Assembly: GCF_001468395.1 (NCBI RefSeq)
Contig: NZ_LNSG01000004.1
Location: 310,001 to 374,000 of the forward strand
Source: Sphingopyxis sp. H073
Lineage (GTDB): Bacteria > Pseudomonadota > Alphaproteobacteria > Sphingomonadales > Sphingomonadaceae
Length of the DNA stretch: 64,000 bases
Reading direction: 5' to 3'
Shown here: piece by piece, positions 26,813 to 35,143 of the stretch
Position numbering within the stretch: the first letter of the stretch is position 1
Layout of the letters: each line of letters begins with the position of its first letter
Position numbers and translations under genes: made by a program
Notes under the pieces: model-generated
What the model saw: only the letters and a program-made list of their open reading frames with translations
Database searches by the model: none
Told to the model about the DNA's origin: nothing

Positions 26813-27067
26813 ATGTTCAAGCGCCTGTTCGTCGATCACCCGAAGAGCGTCGACGAGAATTATCTCGAGCATTTCGGCGTTGCATCGAAATTCGGGGTGA
26901 CGATGATCTATGGCGGCCTTTGCGCGCTGGTCCACGCGGTGGTTCCGGGCTGGTGCATCACCACCGGCAGCGACACGATCCAGCGGCTGAACAAGATCAT
27001 GGTCGAACAGCGGCGCGCCAAGGGGCAGGCCGTGATGCAGATGAGCACGATCGACTGGGTCATCTGA
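26813..27067 (+). CDS. DUF6356 family protein
   Basis: An 84-residue protein with one hydrophobic segment (VTMIYGGLCALVHAVVPGWC). The start MFKRLFVDHPKSVDENYLEHFGVA and the segment HAVVPGWCITTGSDTI are characteristic of DUF6356, small proteins of alphaproteobacteria sometimes labelled capsule-biosynthesis-like. The ATG at 26813 is preceded by GGAAAGGAG. No functional evidence is visible. It stands between the XRE gene (67 bp upstream) and a dispersed repeat downstream. Confidence 0.82.
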   Translation: MFKRLFVDHPKSVDENYLEHFGVASKFGVTMIYGGLCALVHAVVPGWCITTGSDTIQRLNKIMVEQRRAKGQAVMQMSTIDWVI

Positions 27068-27111
27068 TCCGCGTGCTCCCGCTCCCTTATGGCTCAACTG
27101 AATCTCCGCTC

Positions 27112-27185
27112 GTGTCGAGCGAAGTCGAGACACCCATCGGGACAGCGCGAGGCCGAAGGGCATCTCGACTTCGCTCGATGCGAAC
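27112..27185. repeat. inverted repeat, TCGAGCGAAGTCGAGA type
   Basis: The 16-base arm TCGAGCGAAGTCGAGA (27115-27130) has its exact reverse complement at 27163-27178, with a 32-bp spacer. The flanks (GTG/CAC and GC/GC) extend smaller local palindromes. It fills most of the gap between the DUF6356 and hydrolase genes. Confidence 0.8.
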
Positions 27186-27196
27186 GGGATTAGACA

Positions 27197-27961
27197 ATGA
27201 CTGACCCGATCGCCCCCGATTATCTCGACCGTTCGGGCCGTCCGCGGCTCGCCTATCGCCATGTCGCAGGCCGCGGACCGACGATCGTCTTCCTGCCGGG
27301 CTATATGTCCGACATGGCGGGCGGCAAGGCGACCGCGCTGTTCGACTGGGCGGCGACCGAGGGTCAGGCATGCCTGTTGCTCGACTATGCCGGATGCGGG
27401 CAGTCGGACGGGCTGTTTGCCGATCAGACCCTGCTCGACTGGCGCGGCGATGTGCTCGACCTGATCGACGCAAAAGTCGAGGGCGCCGTGCTGATCGTCG
27501 GATCGTCGATGGGCGGCTGGTTGATGCTGCTGACCGCGCTCGCGCTCGTGCAGCGAGACGGGTATGCGCGCGTCGCGGGGCTCGTCGGGATCGCGGCGGC
27601 GCCCGATTTCACCGACTGGGGGTTCAGCGACGCCGAAAAGGCCATCATCCTCGCCGAGGGAGCGCTGGTCGAGGAAACGCCCTACAGCGACCAGCCCTAT
27701 GTGACGACGCGCGGCTTTTTCCAGTCGGGCGAGGCGAACCGGCTGCTCGGCGCCGAAATCCCCCTCACCTGCCCGGTGCGATTGCTCCACGGGCAGGAGG
27801 ATGGCGACGTGCCGCCTGACATCAGCCTGCGCCTGTCGGCCGCGCTGGCGAGCGAGGATGTGCAGGTGACCCTCGTCAAGGGCGGCGACCACCAGCTATC
27901 GCGCGATACCGACATCGCGCTTCTGATCGACACCGTCGCGCGTCTGGCGACCCCGAACTAG
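27197..27961 (+). CDS. alpha/beta hydrolase, ABHD10/BEM46-like
   Basis: A 254-residue alpha/beta hydrolase. The oxyanion strand is TIVFLPGYMSDMAGGKA, the nucleophile elbow is GSSMGGWLML, and the acid and base are in LLHGQEDGDVPPD and GGDHQLSR. The FLPGYxSDMxGxKA and DYxGxGxSDG segments match the ABHD10 branch, whose animal members cut thioesters and acyl-glucuronides. It is followed by an acyl-CoA thioesterase, gloA and gloB in the same direction, giving a run of four genes around ester, thioester and glutathione-thioester chemistry. Confidence 0.88.
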   Translation: MTDPIAPDYLDRSGRPRLAYRHVAGRGPTIVFLPGYMSDMAGGKATALFDWAATEGQACLLLDYAGCGQSDGLFADQTLLDWRGDVLDLIDAKVEGAVLIVGSSMGGWLMLLTALALVQRDGYARVAGLVGIAAAPDFTDWGFSDAEKAIILAEGALVEETPYSDQPYVTTRGFFQSGEANRLLGAEIPLTCPVRLLHGQEDGDVPPDISLRLSAALASEDVQVTLVKGGDHQLSRDTDIALLIDTVARLATPN

Positions 27962-27970
27962 AGGACAGAT

Positions 27971-28408
27971 ATGGCCCGCAGCGATTTCAAGTTCAGCGTC
28001 AGGAAGCGCGTCCGCTATGCCGAGATCGACGCGCAGGCGGTGGTGTTCAACAGCCGCTATCTCGAATATTTCGATATCGGGATCACCGAATATTGGCGCG
28101 CGGCGGGGGTGTATGACCGCTGGCCCGCGAACGACAGCCCCGAATTCCACGTCGCGCGCGCCGAGGTCGATTACAAGGTACCGATCCTGCTCGACGAGGA
28201 AATCGACATCTGCGTGCGCTGCTCGCGCGTCGGGCGAAGCTCGATGACCTTCCTGTTCGAACTGCACGGCGCGGGCAAGGACGACCTGCGTGCGACGGGG
28301 CTGGAGGTCAGCGTCCATGTCGAGGAAGCGCAGGGGGCGACCGCGCCGGTGCCCGATGAATTCGTAAACTTGTTCGAAGCGTTTGAAGGTCGGCCGCTTC
28401 GTGCCTAA
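27971..28408 (+). CDS. acyl-CoA thioesterase (4HBT, YbgC/FadM-like)
   Basis: A 145-residue hot-dog-fold thioesterase. The pattern RVRYAEIDAQAVVFNSRYLEYFDIGITEYWRAAG contains the catalytic Asp (EIDAQAVV) and the long central helix of the 4-hydroxybenzoyl-CoA thioesterase family; VARAEVDYKVPILLDEEIDICVR follows. It hydrolyses acyl-CoA or acyl-ACP thioesters; chain length cannot be predicted. GAGGACAG lies upstream of the ATG. It sits 9 bp after the hydrolase and 9 bp before gloA, so the cluster is one operon. Confidence 0.92.
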   Translation: MARSDFKFSVRKRVRYAEIDAQAVVFNSRYLEYFDIGITEYWRAAGVYDRWPANDSPEFHVARAEVDYKVPILLDEEIDICVRCSRVGRSSMTFLFELHGAGKDDLRATGLEVSVHVEEAQGATAPVPDEFVNLFEAFEGRPLRA

Positions 28409-28417
28409 TATAGGCGC

Positions 28418-28855
28418 ATGACCAAATATCTTCACACGATGATCCGCGTGACGGATCCAGACGCCACCGTCGATTTCTTCAAACTGATCGGGCTGGAAGA
28501 AGTGCGTCGCTTCGATAACGAGGGTGGCCGCTTCACTTTGATCTTCCTCGCCCCGCCCGGCCAGGCGGGGGTCGCAGAGGTCGAGCTTACCTACAACTGG
28601 CCGCCCGAAGATGGCAGCGCGCCCGAAGCCTATGGCGGCGGGCGCAATTTCGGGCATCTCGCGTACCGCGTCGACGACATCTATGCGACTTGCCAGCGGC
28701 TCATGGACGCCGGCGTGACGATCAACCGGCCGCCGCGCGATGGGCATATGGCGTTCGTCCGCTCGCCCGATGGCATTTCGATCGAGCTGCTGCAGGACGG
28801 CCATTTACCGCCGCAGGAACCCTGGGCGTCGATGCCGAATACGGGAAGCTGGTAA
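28418..28855 (+). CDS. gloA: lactoylglutathione lyase (glyoxalase I)
   Basis: A 145-residue VOC-fold metalloenzyme that turns the hemithioacetal of methylglyoxal and glutathione into S-lactoylglutathione. It has [19 protein letters not shown] (metal ligand His), [23 protein letters not shown] (Glu ligand), [15 protein letters not shown] (His ligand) and [13 protein letters not shown] (Glu ligand), the full set of a glyoxalase I. gloB lies 70 bp downstream in the same direction, completing the methylglyoxal detoxification pathway. A stable hairpin separates the two genes. Confidence 0.94.
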   Translation: MTKYLHTMIRVTDPDATVDFFKLIGLEEVRRFDNEGGRFTLIFLAPPGQAGVAEVELTYNWPPEDGSAPEAYGGGRNFGHLAYRVDDIYATCQRLMDAGVTINRPPRDGHMAFVRSPDGISIELLQDGHLPPQEPWASMPNTGSW

Positions 28856-28861
28856 GCGTGG

Positions 28862-28892
28862 CCAAGGCGGAGCATGGTCTGCTCCGTCTTGG
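28862..28892 (+). promoter_or_regulatory. hairpin between gloA and gloB
   Basis: CCAAGGCGGAGCA (28862-28874) pairs with TGCTCCGTCTTGG (28880-28892) over 13 positions (one G-T pair) with a 5-base loop. There is no T tract after it, so it is not a classical terminator. It could set relative mRNA levels or stability of gloA and gloB. Confidence 0.5.
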
Positions 28893-28925
28893 AAGCATGA
28901 GGCCGGCGAAACAGAGGAGAGACGC

Positions 28926-29666
28926 GTGAGCGCGCTGGAAATCGTCCGCATCCCCGTCCTCAGCGACAATTATGTCTGGCTGGTCCACGACCCCGACAGC
29001 AAAGCGACGATGGTCGTCGATCCGGCGGTCGCCGATCCGGTGCTGGAAGCGGCGAGCGCGCGCAGCTGGACGATCACCGACATCTGGAACACCCACTGGC
29101 ACCCCGACCACACCGGCGGCAACGCGGCGATCAAGGAAGCAGCCAAGGCATGGGGCGGCTGTACGATTACCGGGCCTGCGGCGGAATTTGCGCGCATCCC
29201 GACACTCGACGTGCAGGTCAAGGGCGGCGACCGCGTGATGCTGGGCGCGCACCTTGCCGAAGTGTGGGACGTTCCGGCGCATACCGCCGGGCACATCGCC
29301 TATCATTTCGCGCAGGACGAGGCGATCTTCGTCGGCGACACAATGTTCGCGATGGGATGTGGCCGCCTGTTCGAGGGCACCGCCGAGCAGATGTTCGCGA
29401 ACATGCAGCAATTCGCTGCGCTCGACGATGCGACGCGCGTCTATTGCGCCCACGAATATACGCTGTCGAACGCGCGTTTCGCGGTGACCGTCGACCCGGA
29501 CAACGGCGCGCTCGTCGACCGGCTGGCGGCGGTCGAAGCCGCGCGCGCGGCCGGCGAGCCCACGGTCCCGACGACCATCGGCGCCGAGCGCGCAACGAAC
29601 CCCTTCCTGCGCGCACCCACGGCGGCCGAGCTGGGGCGCATCCGCGCACTGAAGGATGCGGCGTGA
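28926..29666 (+). CDS. gloB: hydroxyacylglutathione hydrolase (glyoxalase II)
   Basis: A 246-residue metallo-beta-lactamase-fold enzyme that hydrolyses S-lactoylglutathione to lactate and glutathione. Metal ligands are in THWHPDHTGGN (56-66), VPAHTAGHIAY, FVGDTMFAMGCGRLFEGT and YCAHEYTLSNARFA, and the C-terminal glutathione-binding region includes RATNPFLRA. The start is GTG at 28926, preceded by AGAGGAGAG. Length is close to the usual 250-260. It is the last gene of the hydrolase - thioesterase - gloA - gloB run. Confidence 0.95.
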   Translation: MSALEIVRIPVLSDNYVWLVHDPDSKATMVVDPAVADPVLEAASARSWTITDIWNTHWHPDHTGGNAAIKEAAKAWGGCTITGPAAEFARIPTLDVQVKGGDRVMLGAHLAEVWDVPAHTAGHIAYHFAQDEAIFVGDTMFAMGCGRLFEGTAEQMFANMQQFAALDDATRVYCAHEYTLSNARFAVTVDPDNGALVDRLAAVEAARAAGEPTVPTTIGAERATNPFLRAPTAAELGRIRALKDAA

Positions 29667-29733
29667 CGCCACGGCTTAAGTCTCCGTTCATTTCCAACAT
29701 GTCAGCATCGCTAATGCTGCAAGGAGCAGAATC

Positions 29734-30174
29734 ATGAAGGCGATTGGCGCCGCAGCCCTGATCATGCTCGCCAGCCCGTTGATCGCGAGCTGTGCGCCCT
29801 CGGGAACCGCCGCTCCCGGGGCGGCCGCGCTGACGCCGAAGCAGGCCGAACGGCTCGACAGGCAACTCGCGGGCAAGGCCCCCGGCGAACCGGTCCGATG
29901 CCTGCCGAATTATCGTACATCGGAAACGATCCGCGTCTCCGATTCGATCCTGCTCTATCGCTCCGGCGGCAAGCTGGTCTATCGCAACGATCTGAAAAGC
30001 GCCTGCCCGGGGCTTGCCCGCGACAGCGACATCATGGTCGTCGAGCAGTTCGGATCGTCGACCTGCTCGGGCGACTTTTTCCACCTCGTCGACCGGTCGA
30101 GCGGCATCCGCGGTCCGACGTGCGTGTTCGGTGATTTCGTCCCCTATCGCAAACCGGCGGGGGACGGGGGCTGA
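29734..30174 (+). CDS. putative lipoprotein, DUF6491-like
   Basis: A 146-residue exported protein. The signal sequence MKAIGAAALIMLASPLIASC ends in a lipobox (IASC, Cys20). The mature part has RCLPNYRTSETIRVSDSILLY, GKLVYRNDLKSACPGL, and two more cysteines (STCSGDFF, GPTCVFGDF). The order C-L...I..S..V.D...LLY...G.K.VYRN.L...CPGL...C is like DUF6491, periplasmic lipoproteins of unknown role in sphingomonads. AAGGAGC precedes the ATG. Family assignment is tentative. Confidence 0.7.
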   Translation: MKAIGAAALIMLASPLIASCAPSGTAAPGAAALTPKQAERLDRQLAGKAPGEPVRCLPNYRTSETIRVSDSILLYRSGGKLVYRNDLKSACPGLARDSDIMVVEQFGSSTCSGDFFHLVDRSSGIRGPTCVFGDFVPYRKPAGDGG

Positions 30175-30256
30175 GCCACGAGGCTCGGTCGCAGGCGGGG
30201 CGCCGGTATGCGCCGAGCTCTTCGGGTCGCACCCCCGCCTGCACCTTGATCGATGG

Positions 30257-32086
30257 TCACCCCCCGTACAGGGCGGCGATCTTGTCCTCGTAAACCTGCC
30301 GCAGGATGTGGCGGCGGATTTTCATCGACGGCGTCATCTGTTCATTCTCGATCGTGAAGGGTTCGTCGGCGAAGTCGAACTTGCGCACCTTTTCGATCAC
30401 CGACAGCTGTTCGTTGACGCGGTCGACCGCGGCGCGAACGGCGGCGCGGAACTTCTCATGCTCGCGGAGCAGCTTGAGGTCTTTCGGCAAGCCCTGCGCT
30501 TCGGCCCATTCGGTCGCCCATTCGGGGTCGGGCACGAGGATACCGACCAGATGCGGACGCTTGTCGCCATAGACCATCGCCTGCAGGATTTCGGGCTGGA
30601 GCGTCAGCATTCCCTCGACGCGCTGGGGCGATACATTGTCGCCCTTGTCGTTGACGATCAGATCCTTCTTGCGGTCGGTGATGACGATGCGGCCCTTTTC
30701 GTCGATATGACCGATATCGCCGGTGTGCAGCCACGGCCCCTTGTCGGGCTCGGCGGGATCGGGGACCAAAACGCGCTCGGTCTCGGGCTTGTTACGCCAA
30801 TAGCCCTTCATCACCAGCTCGCCGCGCACGAGGATTTCGCCGTCGTCGGCAATTTTCACTTCGGTGTTCATCAGCGGCGGGCCGACGGTGTCCATCTTGA
30901 GCCCCACCGACGGGCGGTTACAGCTGATCACCGGCCCCGCCTCGGTCTGGCCATAGCCTTGCAGCAAGGTCAGCCCGATCGAATGGAAGAAGACGCCGAT
31001 CTCGGGGTTTAGCGGCGCGCCGCCCGAGACGAGCGCCTTCATCCGGCCGCCGAAGCGCTGCTGGATCTTCGGGCGGAACAGCTTGTTGAGCAGGATGTCG
31101 ACCGGGCGGTCGAACACCCCCATGCGGCGCTCATAATCCTTTTCGCCGACGCGCAGCGCTTGCCCCAGCATCCAGTTCGCGAGCTTGCCCTGCTTCTCGA
31201 CCGACTTGATCATCCGCGCGCGGATCACCTCGAACAGGCGCGGCACGACGACCATGATCGTCGGCTTCGTCTCTTCGATGTTCGAGACGAGCTTCTCCAG
31301 CCCTTCGCTGTAGTAGATTTGCGCCCCGACCATGATCGGCAGGAACTGTCCGCCCGAATGCTCATAGGCGTGGCTGAGCGGCAGGAAGGACAGGAACACC
31401 TCCTCGTCGCCGATCCCGAAGTCGTTGACGAGCACTTCCGCGGCCCCCGCCGCATTGTGGAGGATCGCGCCATGATGCTGCATCACGCCACGCGGCGCGC
31501 CACCGGTGCCACTGGTGTAGATAAGGCAGGCGGTATCGTCGCGCGTCATCGCCTGCCCACGCGCCTCGAAGTCGGCGCGATACGCCTCGCCGCCCGCAAC
31601 AAGCGGCTCCCAGTCGAGCACCTGCACATCGCCCTGCTGGCCGACGCGCATGTTCTCCATCGTGATCACGGTCTTGACGTTCGAACGCAGCACCGCGGGC
31701 ATCAGCACGCGCGCGAGTTTCGCGGTCGAGACGATCACCGCACTCGCGCCGCTGTTGTCGAGGATATGCTGGTGATCGCGCTCGGTATTCGTGGTGTAGG
31801 TGGGAACCGTGATGCAGCCCGCCGCCATGATCGCAAGGTCGGCGATGCAGAATTCGGGGCGGTTCTCGCTGACCAGAACGACGCGGTCGCCGTCCTTCAG
31901 TCCCAGCTCGCGCAGATTGTGCGCGAGCGCCGAGACCTGGTTCGCGACCTGCCGCCAGCTCAGCGGGTGCCACGTCCGGTCGGCCTTGCGCCACAGAAAC
32001 GGATCTTCGCCGCCGCGCCCCGCACGGTCGAAGAACATCGCGACCAGACTCGGGAAATGGTCGAGATGAGGGTTTACGAGCTTCAT
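30257..32086 (-). CDS. long-chain acyl-CoA synthetase (AMP-binding)
   Basis: A 609-residue adenylate-forming enzyme of the FadD15/Faa type that activates fatty acids to acyl-CoA with ATP. The P-loop-like motif is LIYTSGTGGAPRG (188-200), where Gly replaces the second Thr of the usual SGTTG. Further motifs are FLPLSHAYEH, LVSGGAPLNPEI, LLQGYGQTEAGPVI, LHTGDIGHIDEKGRIVITDRKKDLI and the C-terminal lid with the SMKIRR segment. It is on the minus strand downstream of gamma-glutamyltransferase, 54 bp away, and convergent with the DUF6491-like gene. Confidence 0.92.
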   Translation of the reverse strand: MKLVNPHLDHFPSLVAMFFDRAGRGGEDPFLWRKADRTWHPLSWRQVANQVSALAHNLRELGLKDGDRVVLVSENRPEFCIADLAIMAAGCITVPTYTTNTERDHQHILDNSGASAVIVSTAKLARVLMPAVLRSNVKTVITMENMRVGQQGDVQVLDWEPLVAGGEAYRADFEARGQAMTRDDTACLIYTSGTGGAPRGVMQHHGAILHNAAGAAEVLVNDFGIGDEEVFLSFLPLSHAYEHSGGQFLPIMVGAQIYYSEGLEKLVSNIEETKPTIMVVVPRLFEVIRARMIKSVEKQGKLANWMLGQALRVGEKDYERRMGVFDRPVDILLNKLFRPKIQQRFGGRMKALVSGGAPLNPEIGVFFHSIGLTLLQGYGQTEAGPVISCNRPSVGLKMDTVGPPLMNTEVKIADDGEILVRGELVMKGYWRNKPETERVLVPDPAEPDKGPWLHTGDIGHIDEKGRIVITDRKKDLIVNDKGDNVSPQRVEGMLTLQPEILQAMVYGDKRPHLVGILVPDPEWATEWAEAQGLPKDLKLLREHEKFRAAVRAAVDRVNEQLSVIEKVRKFDFADEPFTIENEQMTPSMKIRRHILRQVYEDKIAALYGG

Positions 32087-32140
32087 GCCTTCGTTTCTCC
32101 CGGGAGTGTCATTGGTGTTCTTGTCGTTGTTGGCAGGGTC

Positions 32141-33832
32141 TTAGCCCTGCGGCGGCGCGCCATCCACTGCCGATGTTCCGGGTCCGCGCGGATCGGCCGC
32201 GCCCTGCCAGCCCTTGTCGGTCCGCTCGACCGCGTTCAGTTTCGAGCCGAGATCGGTCGCGGTGAAGCTGTAGCCAAAGGGTTTCATCTTCGCGGCAATC
32301 GCCTGCCCCGCCGCATTATTCTCGATCACGACCCCGCGCTGGCCGAAATAGAGATTGGGTAGCTCCATCGCCGACTTGGCGTCGAGGCCCCAGTCGAGCA
32401 CGCCGATCAGCGTCTTGGTCACGTGCATGATGATCCGCTTGCCCCCCGCCGAGCCGACTGCAAGCACGACCTTCCCGTCGGGGCCGTAAACGATCGTCGG
32501 TGACATCGAGGACAAGGGGCGCTTGCCCGCCTGGACGCGGTTCTGTGTCGGGATGCCGTCTTTTGCAGGCGCGAGGTCGAAGTCGGTGAGTTCGTTGTTC
32601 AGGAAATAGCCGTTCGCCATCAGCTGGCTGCCGAAGATGCTTTCGACGGTCGAGGTCATCGAGACGACGTTACCTGCCGCGTCGACCGCCACGAAATGCG
32701 TCGTTCCCTGCTCCTTGACCGGCGGTGCCTCGGCGCGCGGTTTAGCGCCCGGCGGCGCGCCGGGTTCGTAGCGACCGGCCGCGCCGAAAGGCGAAATGAG
32801 CTGGCGGCGCTCGGCAAGATAGGCCTTGTCGAGCAGCCCCTTCACCGGGACATCGACGAAATCGCTGTCGCCGAGATAGGCGGCGCGGTCGGCATAGGCG
32901 AGCTGCATCGCCTCGGCGAGCAGGTGCCAGCTCATCGGATTGTCCTTGCCCATCGCCTTCATGTCATAGGCTTCGAGCATCCCGAGAATGCCGAACACCG
33001 TCGTTGCGCCCGACGAGGGCGGTCCCATGCCGCAAACCTTGTAGATGCGATAGGTGGTGCAGACCGCAGGGCGTTCCTTTGCCTTATAGGCGGCGAGATC
33101 CTTGAGCGTCAGCTGGCTGGGGTTGCGCGGCGCCTTCGCGACCGCATCGCTGATCGCCTTGGCATTGGCGCCCGTGTAAAAGGCCTCGGGGCCGCGCGCG
33201 GCGATGTCGCGCAGGATCGCAGCATAGGCCGGGTTTTTGATCGTCGTGCCGACCGGCGCGGGCTTGCCGTCGACATAATAGATCGCGCGCGCCGCCGGGA
33301 ACTCCTTCCACATCGGCTCGAACTGCACGAGCCAGCTGTTGAGAGCGGGCGTGACCTGATAGCCTTCCTCGGCAAGTTTGATCGCGGGCTGGAAAAGCGC
33401 CTTCCACTCGAGCTTGCCCCATTTCTTGTGCGCCATTTCCATCAGGCGGACGTTGCCGGGAACGCCGACCGACAGGCCGCCGGGGATGACGTCCATATAG
33501 CCGCGCGGCTTGCCGTCAGGGCCGAGAAAGCGGTCGGGCTTCGCCGCGGCGGGCGCGGTTTCGCGGCCGTCGATCGTCGAGATGCTGCCGTCGCCCGCGT
33601 TGTGATAGACCATGAAGCCCCCGCCGCCGATGCCGCTCGACTGCGGCTCGACAAGGGTCAGCACCGCGACCATCGCCACAGCCGCGTCGGCGGCGCTACC
33701 GCCCTGATGCAATATTTCGCGCCCCGCCTCGGTCGCGCGGGGATCGGCAGACGAGGTGACGCCTTGTGCGGCGGCGAGCGACGGGATGGCGAGGAGGAAA
33801 AAGCTGGCAGCAGCGAGGAGTCGTTTGATCAT
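32141..33832 (-). CDS. ggt: gamma-glutamyltransferase
   Basis: A 563-residue periplasmic Ntn-hydrolase that splits and transfers the gamma-glutamyl group of glutathione. The signal peptide is MIKRLLAAASFFLLAIPSLAAA. The large subunit has EPQSSGIGGGGFMVYHN. Autocleavage is expected before Thr377 in EQGTTHFVAVDAAGNVVSMT, leaving that Thr as nucleophile; later STVESIFGS, FLNNELTDFD, SSMSPTIVYGPDGK and GSAGGKRIIMH are the small-subunit substrate-binding blocks. Length is normal. With gloA/gloB nearby, two glutathione-related functions are within 6 kb, but not in one operon. Confidence 0.95.
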   Translation of the reverse strand: MIKRLLAAASFFLLAIPSLAAAQGVTSSADPRATEAGREILHQGGSAADAAVAMVAVLTLVEPQSSGIGGGGFMVYHNAGDGSISTIDGRETAPAAAKPDRFLGPDGKPRGYMDVIPGGLSVGVPGNVRLMEMAHKKWGKLEWKALFQPAIKLAEEGYQVTPALNSWLVQFEPMWKEFPAARAIYYVDGKPAPVGTTIKNPAYAAILRDIAARGPEAFYTGANAKAISDAVAKAPRNPSQLTLKDLAAYKAKERPAVCTTYRIYKVCGMGPPSSGATTVFGILGMLEAYDMKAMGKDNPMSWHLLAEAMQLAYADRAAYLGDSDFVDVPVKGLLDKAYLAERRQLISPFGAAGRYEPGAPPGAKPRAEAPPVKEQGTTHFVAVDAAGNVVSMTSTVESIFGSQLMANGYFLNNELTDFDLAPAKDGIPTQNRVQAGKRPLSSMSPTIVYGPDGKVVLAVGSAGGKRIIMHVTKTLIGVLDWGLDAKSAMELPNLYFGQRGVVIENNAAGQAIAAKMKPFGYSFTATDLGSKLNAVERTDKGWQGAADPRGPGTSAVDGAPPQG

Positions 33833-33877
33833 GCGCGCGACATTGGCGCGCGGCTCAATTCAGTGCAACCCTAACAC

Positions 33878-34005
33878 GATCCTCCCTGTGGCGAAGCCCT
33901 GGGGAGGTGGCAGCCCAACGGGCTGACGGAGGGGCTTTGACGCTGCCCCTCCACCGCGCGCTACGCGCGCGGTCCCCCTCCCCATCGCTTCGCGACAGGG
34001 AGGAT
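33878..34005. repeat. palindromic repeat element, GATCCTCCCTG type, copy 2
   Basis: A 128-bp element with inverted ends GATCCTCCCTGTGGCGAAG and CTTCGCGACAGGGAGGAT, inner pairs GGGGAGG/CCTCCCC and GGAGGGGC/GCCCCTCC, and a central CGCGCGCTACGCGCGCG. It overlaps the last base of the pyrD stop codon, and sits between pyrD and ggt. The first copy is at 17955-18130 and differs mainly by an internal insertion there. Confidence 0.85.
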
Positions 34006-35075
34006 TATTCCCCTGCCCCGACTGCATCGGCAACGCGCGCGAAGCCATCGCGCGCCGCAAGCCTTTCAAGACCGCTTGCGATGCGCGCCGCAAGCCCCGG
34101 CCCTTCATAAACCATCGCCGAATAGATCTGGATCAGGCTGGCGCCGGCACGGATGCGGTCCCATGCCTGTTCGGGCGAGGCAATGCCGCCGGCGGCGACC
34201 AACGGCAGCTTGCCGCCGCTCGCGCTGCGGAAATCCTTCACACGCTGGAGCGCGAGTTCGGCAAGCGGGGCGCCCGACAGGCCGCCCGCTTCCCCCGCGT
34301 GGCGCGAGGCGAGCGGTGGTCGCGCGATCGTGGTGTTCGAGACGACCACCGCCGCGAGCCCCTTTTCGAGGGCAACCGCGACGATGTCATCGATGTCGGC
34401 AGGCTCGAGGTCGGGCGCGACCTTCAGGAAAACCGGCTTGGCCGCGTCCACGGGTTGCGCGGCAGCGACGCCGTCGAGCAGCGCCTCTAGCGCCCCCTTG
34501 TCCTGCAGCGCACGGAGCCCCGGCGTGTTCGGCGACGAAATATTGACCGTCAGATAATCGGCGAGCGGCGCCATCGCCGCGGCGCCCTTCGCATAGTCGG
34601 CGATGCGATCGATGCTGTCCTTGTTTGCGCCGATATTGATCCCAAGCGGTACCGGCAGGCCGTACCGGCGCAGACAGGCAATGCGTTCGGCTGCCTTTTC
34701 CTGCCCGCCATTGTTGAAGCCCATGCGGTTGATCACCGCGCGATCCTCGACCAGCCGGAACAGGCGCGGGCGCGGATTGCCCTCCTGAGGCAGCGGCGTC
34801 AGCGTCCCCACCTCTACGAAACCGAAGCCGAAATGCGGCATCGCGTGCGCGACGCGCGCATCCTTGTCGAAGCCCGGCGCGAGGCCGACGGGGTTCGGGA
34901 AATGCAGGCCCGCGAGTTCGGTCGCGAGCACCGTGCTGGTCAGCGCATGGCGCGCGCGCGGCAGCGGCTGGAGCGCGTTCAGCGTCAGATTATGCGCGGC
35001 TTCTCCGTCTGTCGCGTGAACAAGCGGACGGACGAGCGCATAGGCGGCATCGGCGGCGGAAGCAAAGAGCGACAT
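34005..35075 (-). CDS. pyrD: quinone-dependent dihydroorotate dehydrogenase (class 2)
   Basis: A 356-residue membrane-associated flavoenzyme, fourth step of pyrimidine synthesis, passing electrons to quinone. The N-terminal amphipathic helix (MSLFASAADAAYALVRPLVH) is the class 2 membrane-binding part. FMN and substrate blocks are NPVGLAPGFDKDA, EVGTLTPLPQEGNPRPRLFR, NRMGFNNGG, LTVNISSPNTPGLRALQ (with the catalytic Ser in ISSPNTPG), SNTTIARP, GGLSGAPL and AAGGIASPEQAWDRIRAGASLIQIYSAM. The start at 35075 is the first Met before homology. A palindromic repeat touches its stop codon. Confidence 0.96.
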   Translation of the reverse strand: MSLFASAADAAYALVRPLVHATDGEAAHNLTLNALQPLPRARHALTSTVLATELAGLHFPNPVGLAPGFDKDARVAHAMPHFGFGFVEVGTLTPLPQEGNPRPRLFRLVEDRAVINRMGFNNGGQEKAAERIACLRRYGLPVPLGINIGANKDSIDRIADYAKGAAAMAPLADYLTVNISSPNTPGLRALQDKGALEALLDGVAAAQPVDAAKPVFLKVAPDLEPADIDDIVAVALEKGLAAVVVSNTTIARPPLASRHAGEAGGLSGAPLAELALQRVKDFRSASGGKLPLVAAGGIASPEQAWDRIRAGASLIQIYSAMVYEGPGLAARIASGLERLAARDGFARVADAVGAGE

Positions 35076-35143
35076 GGCCCGCCATTGCGCGTGCCGGGGC
35101 GCTATGGCAAGCCCGAGCCCATTCAAAAAACAGGGAGATCAAA

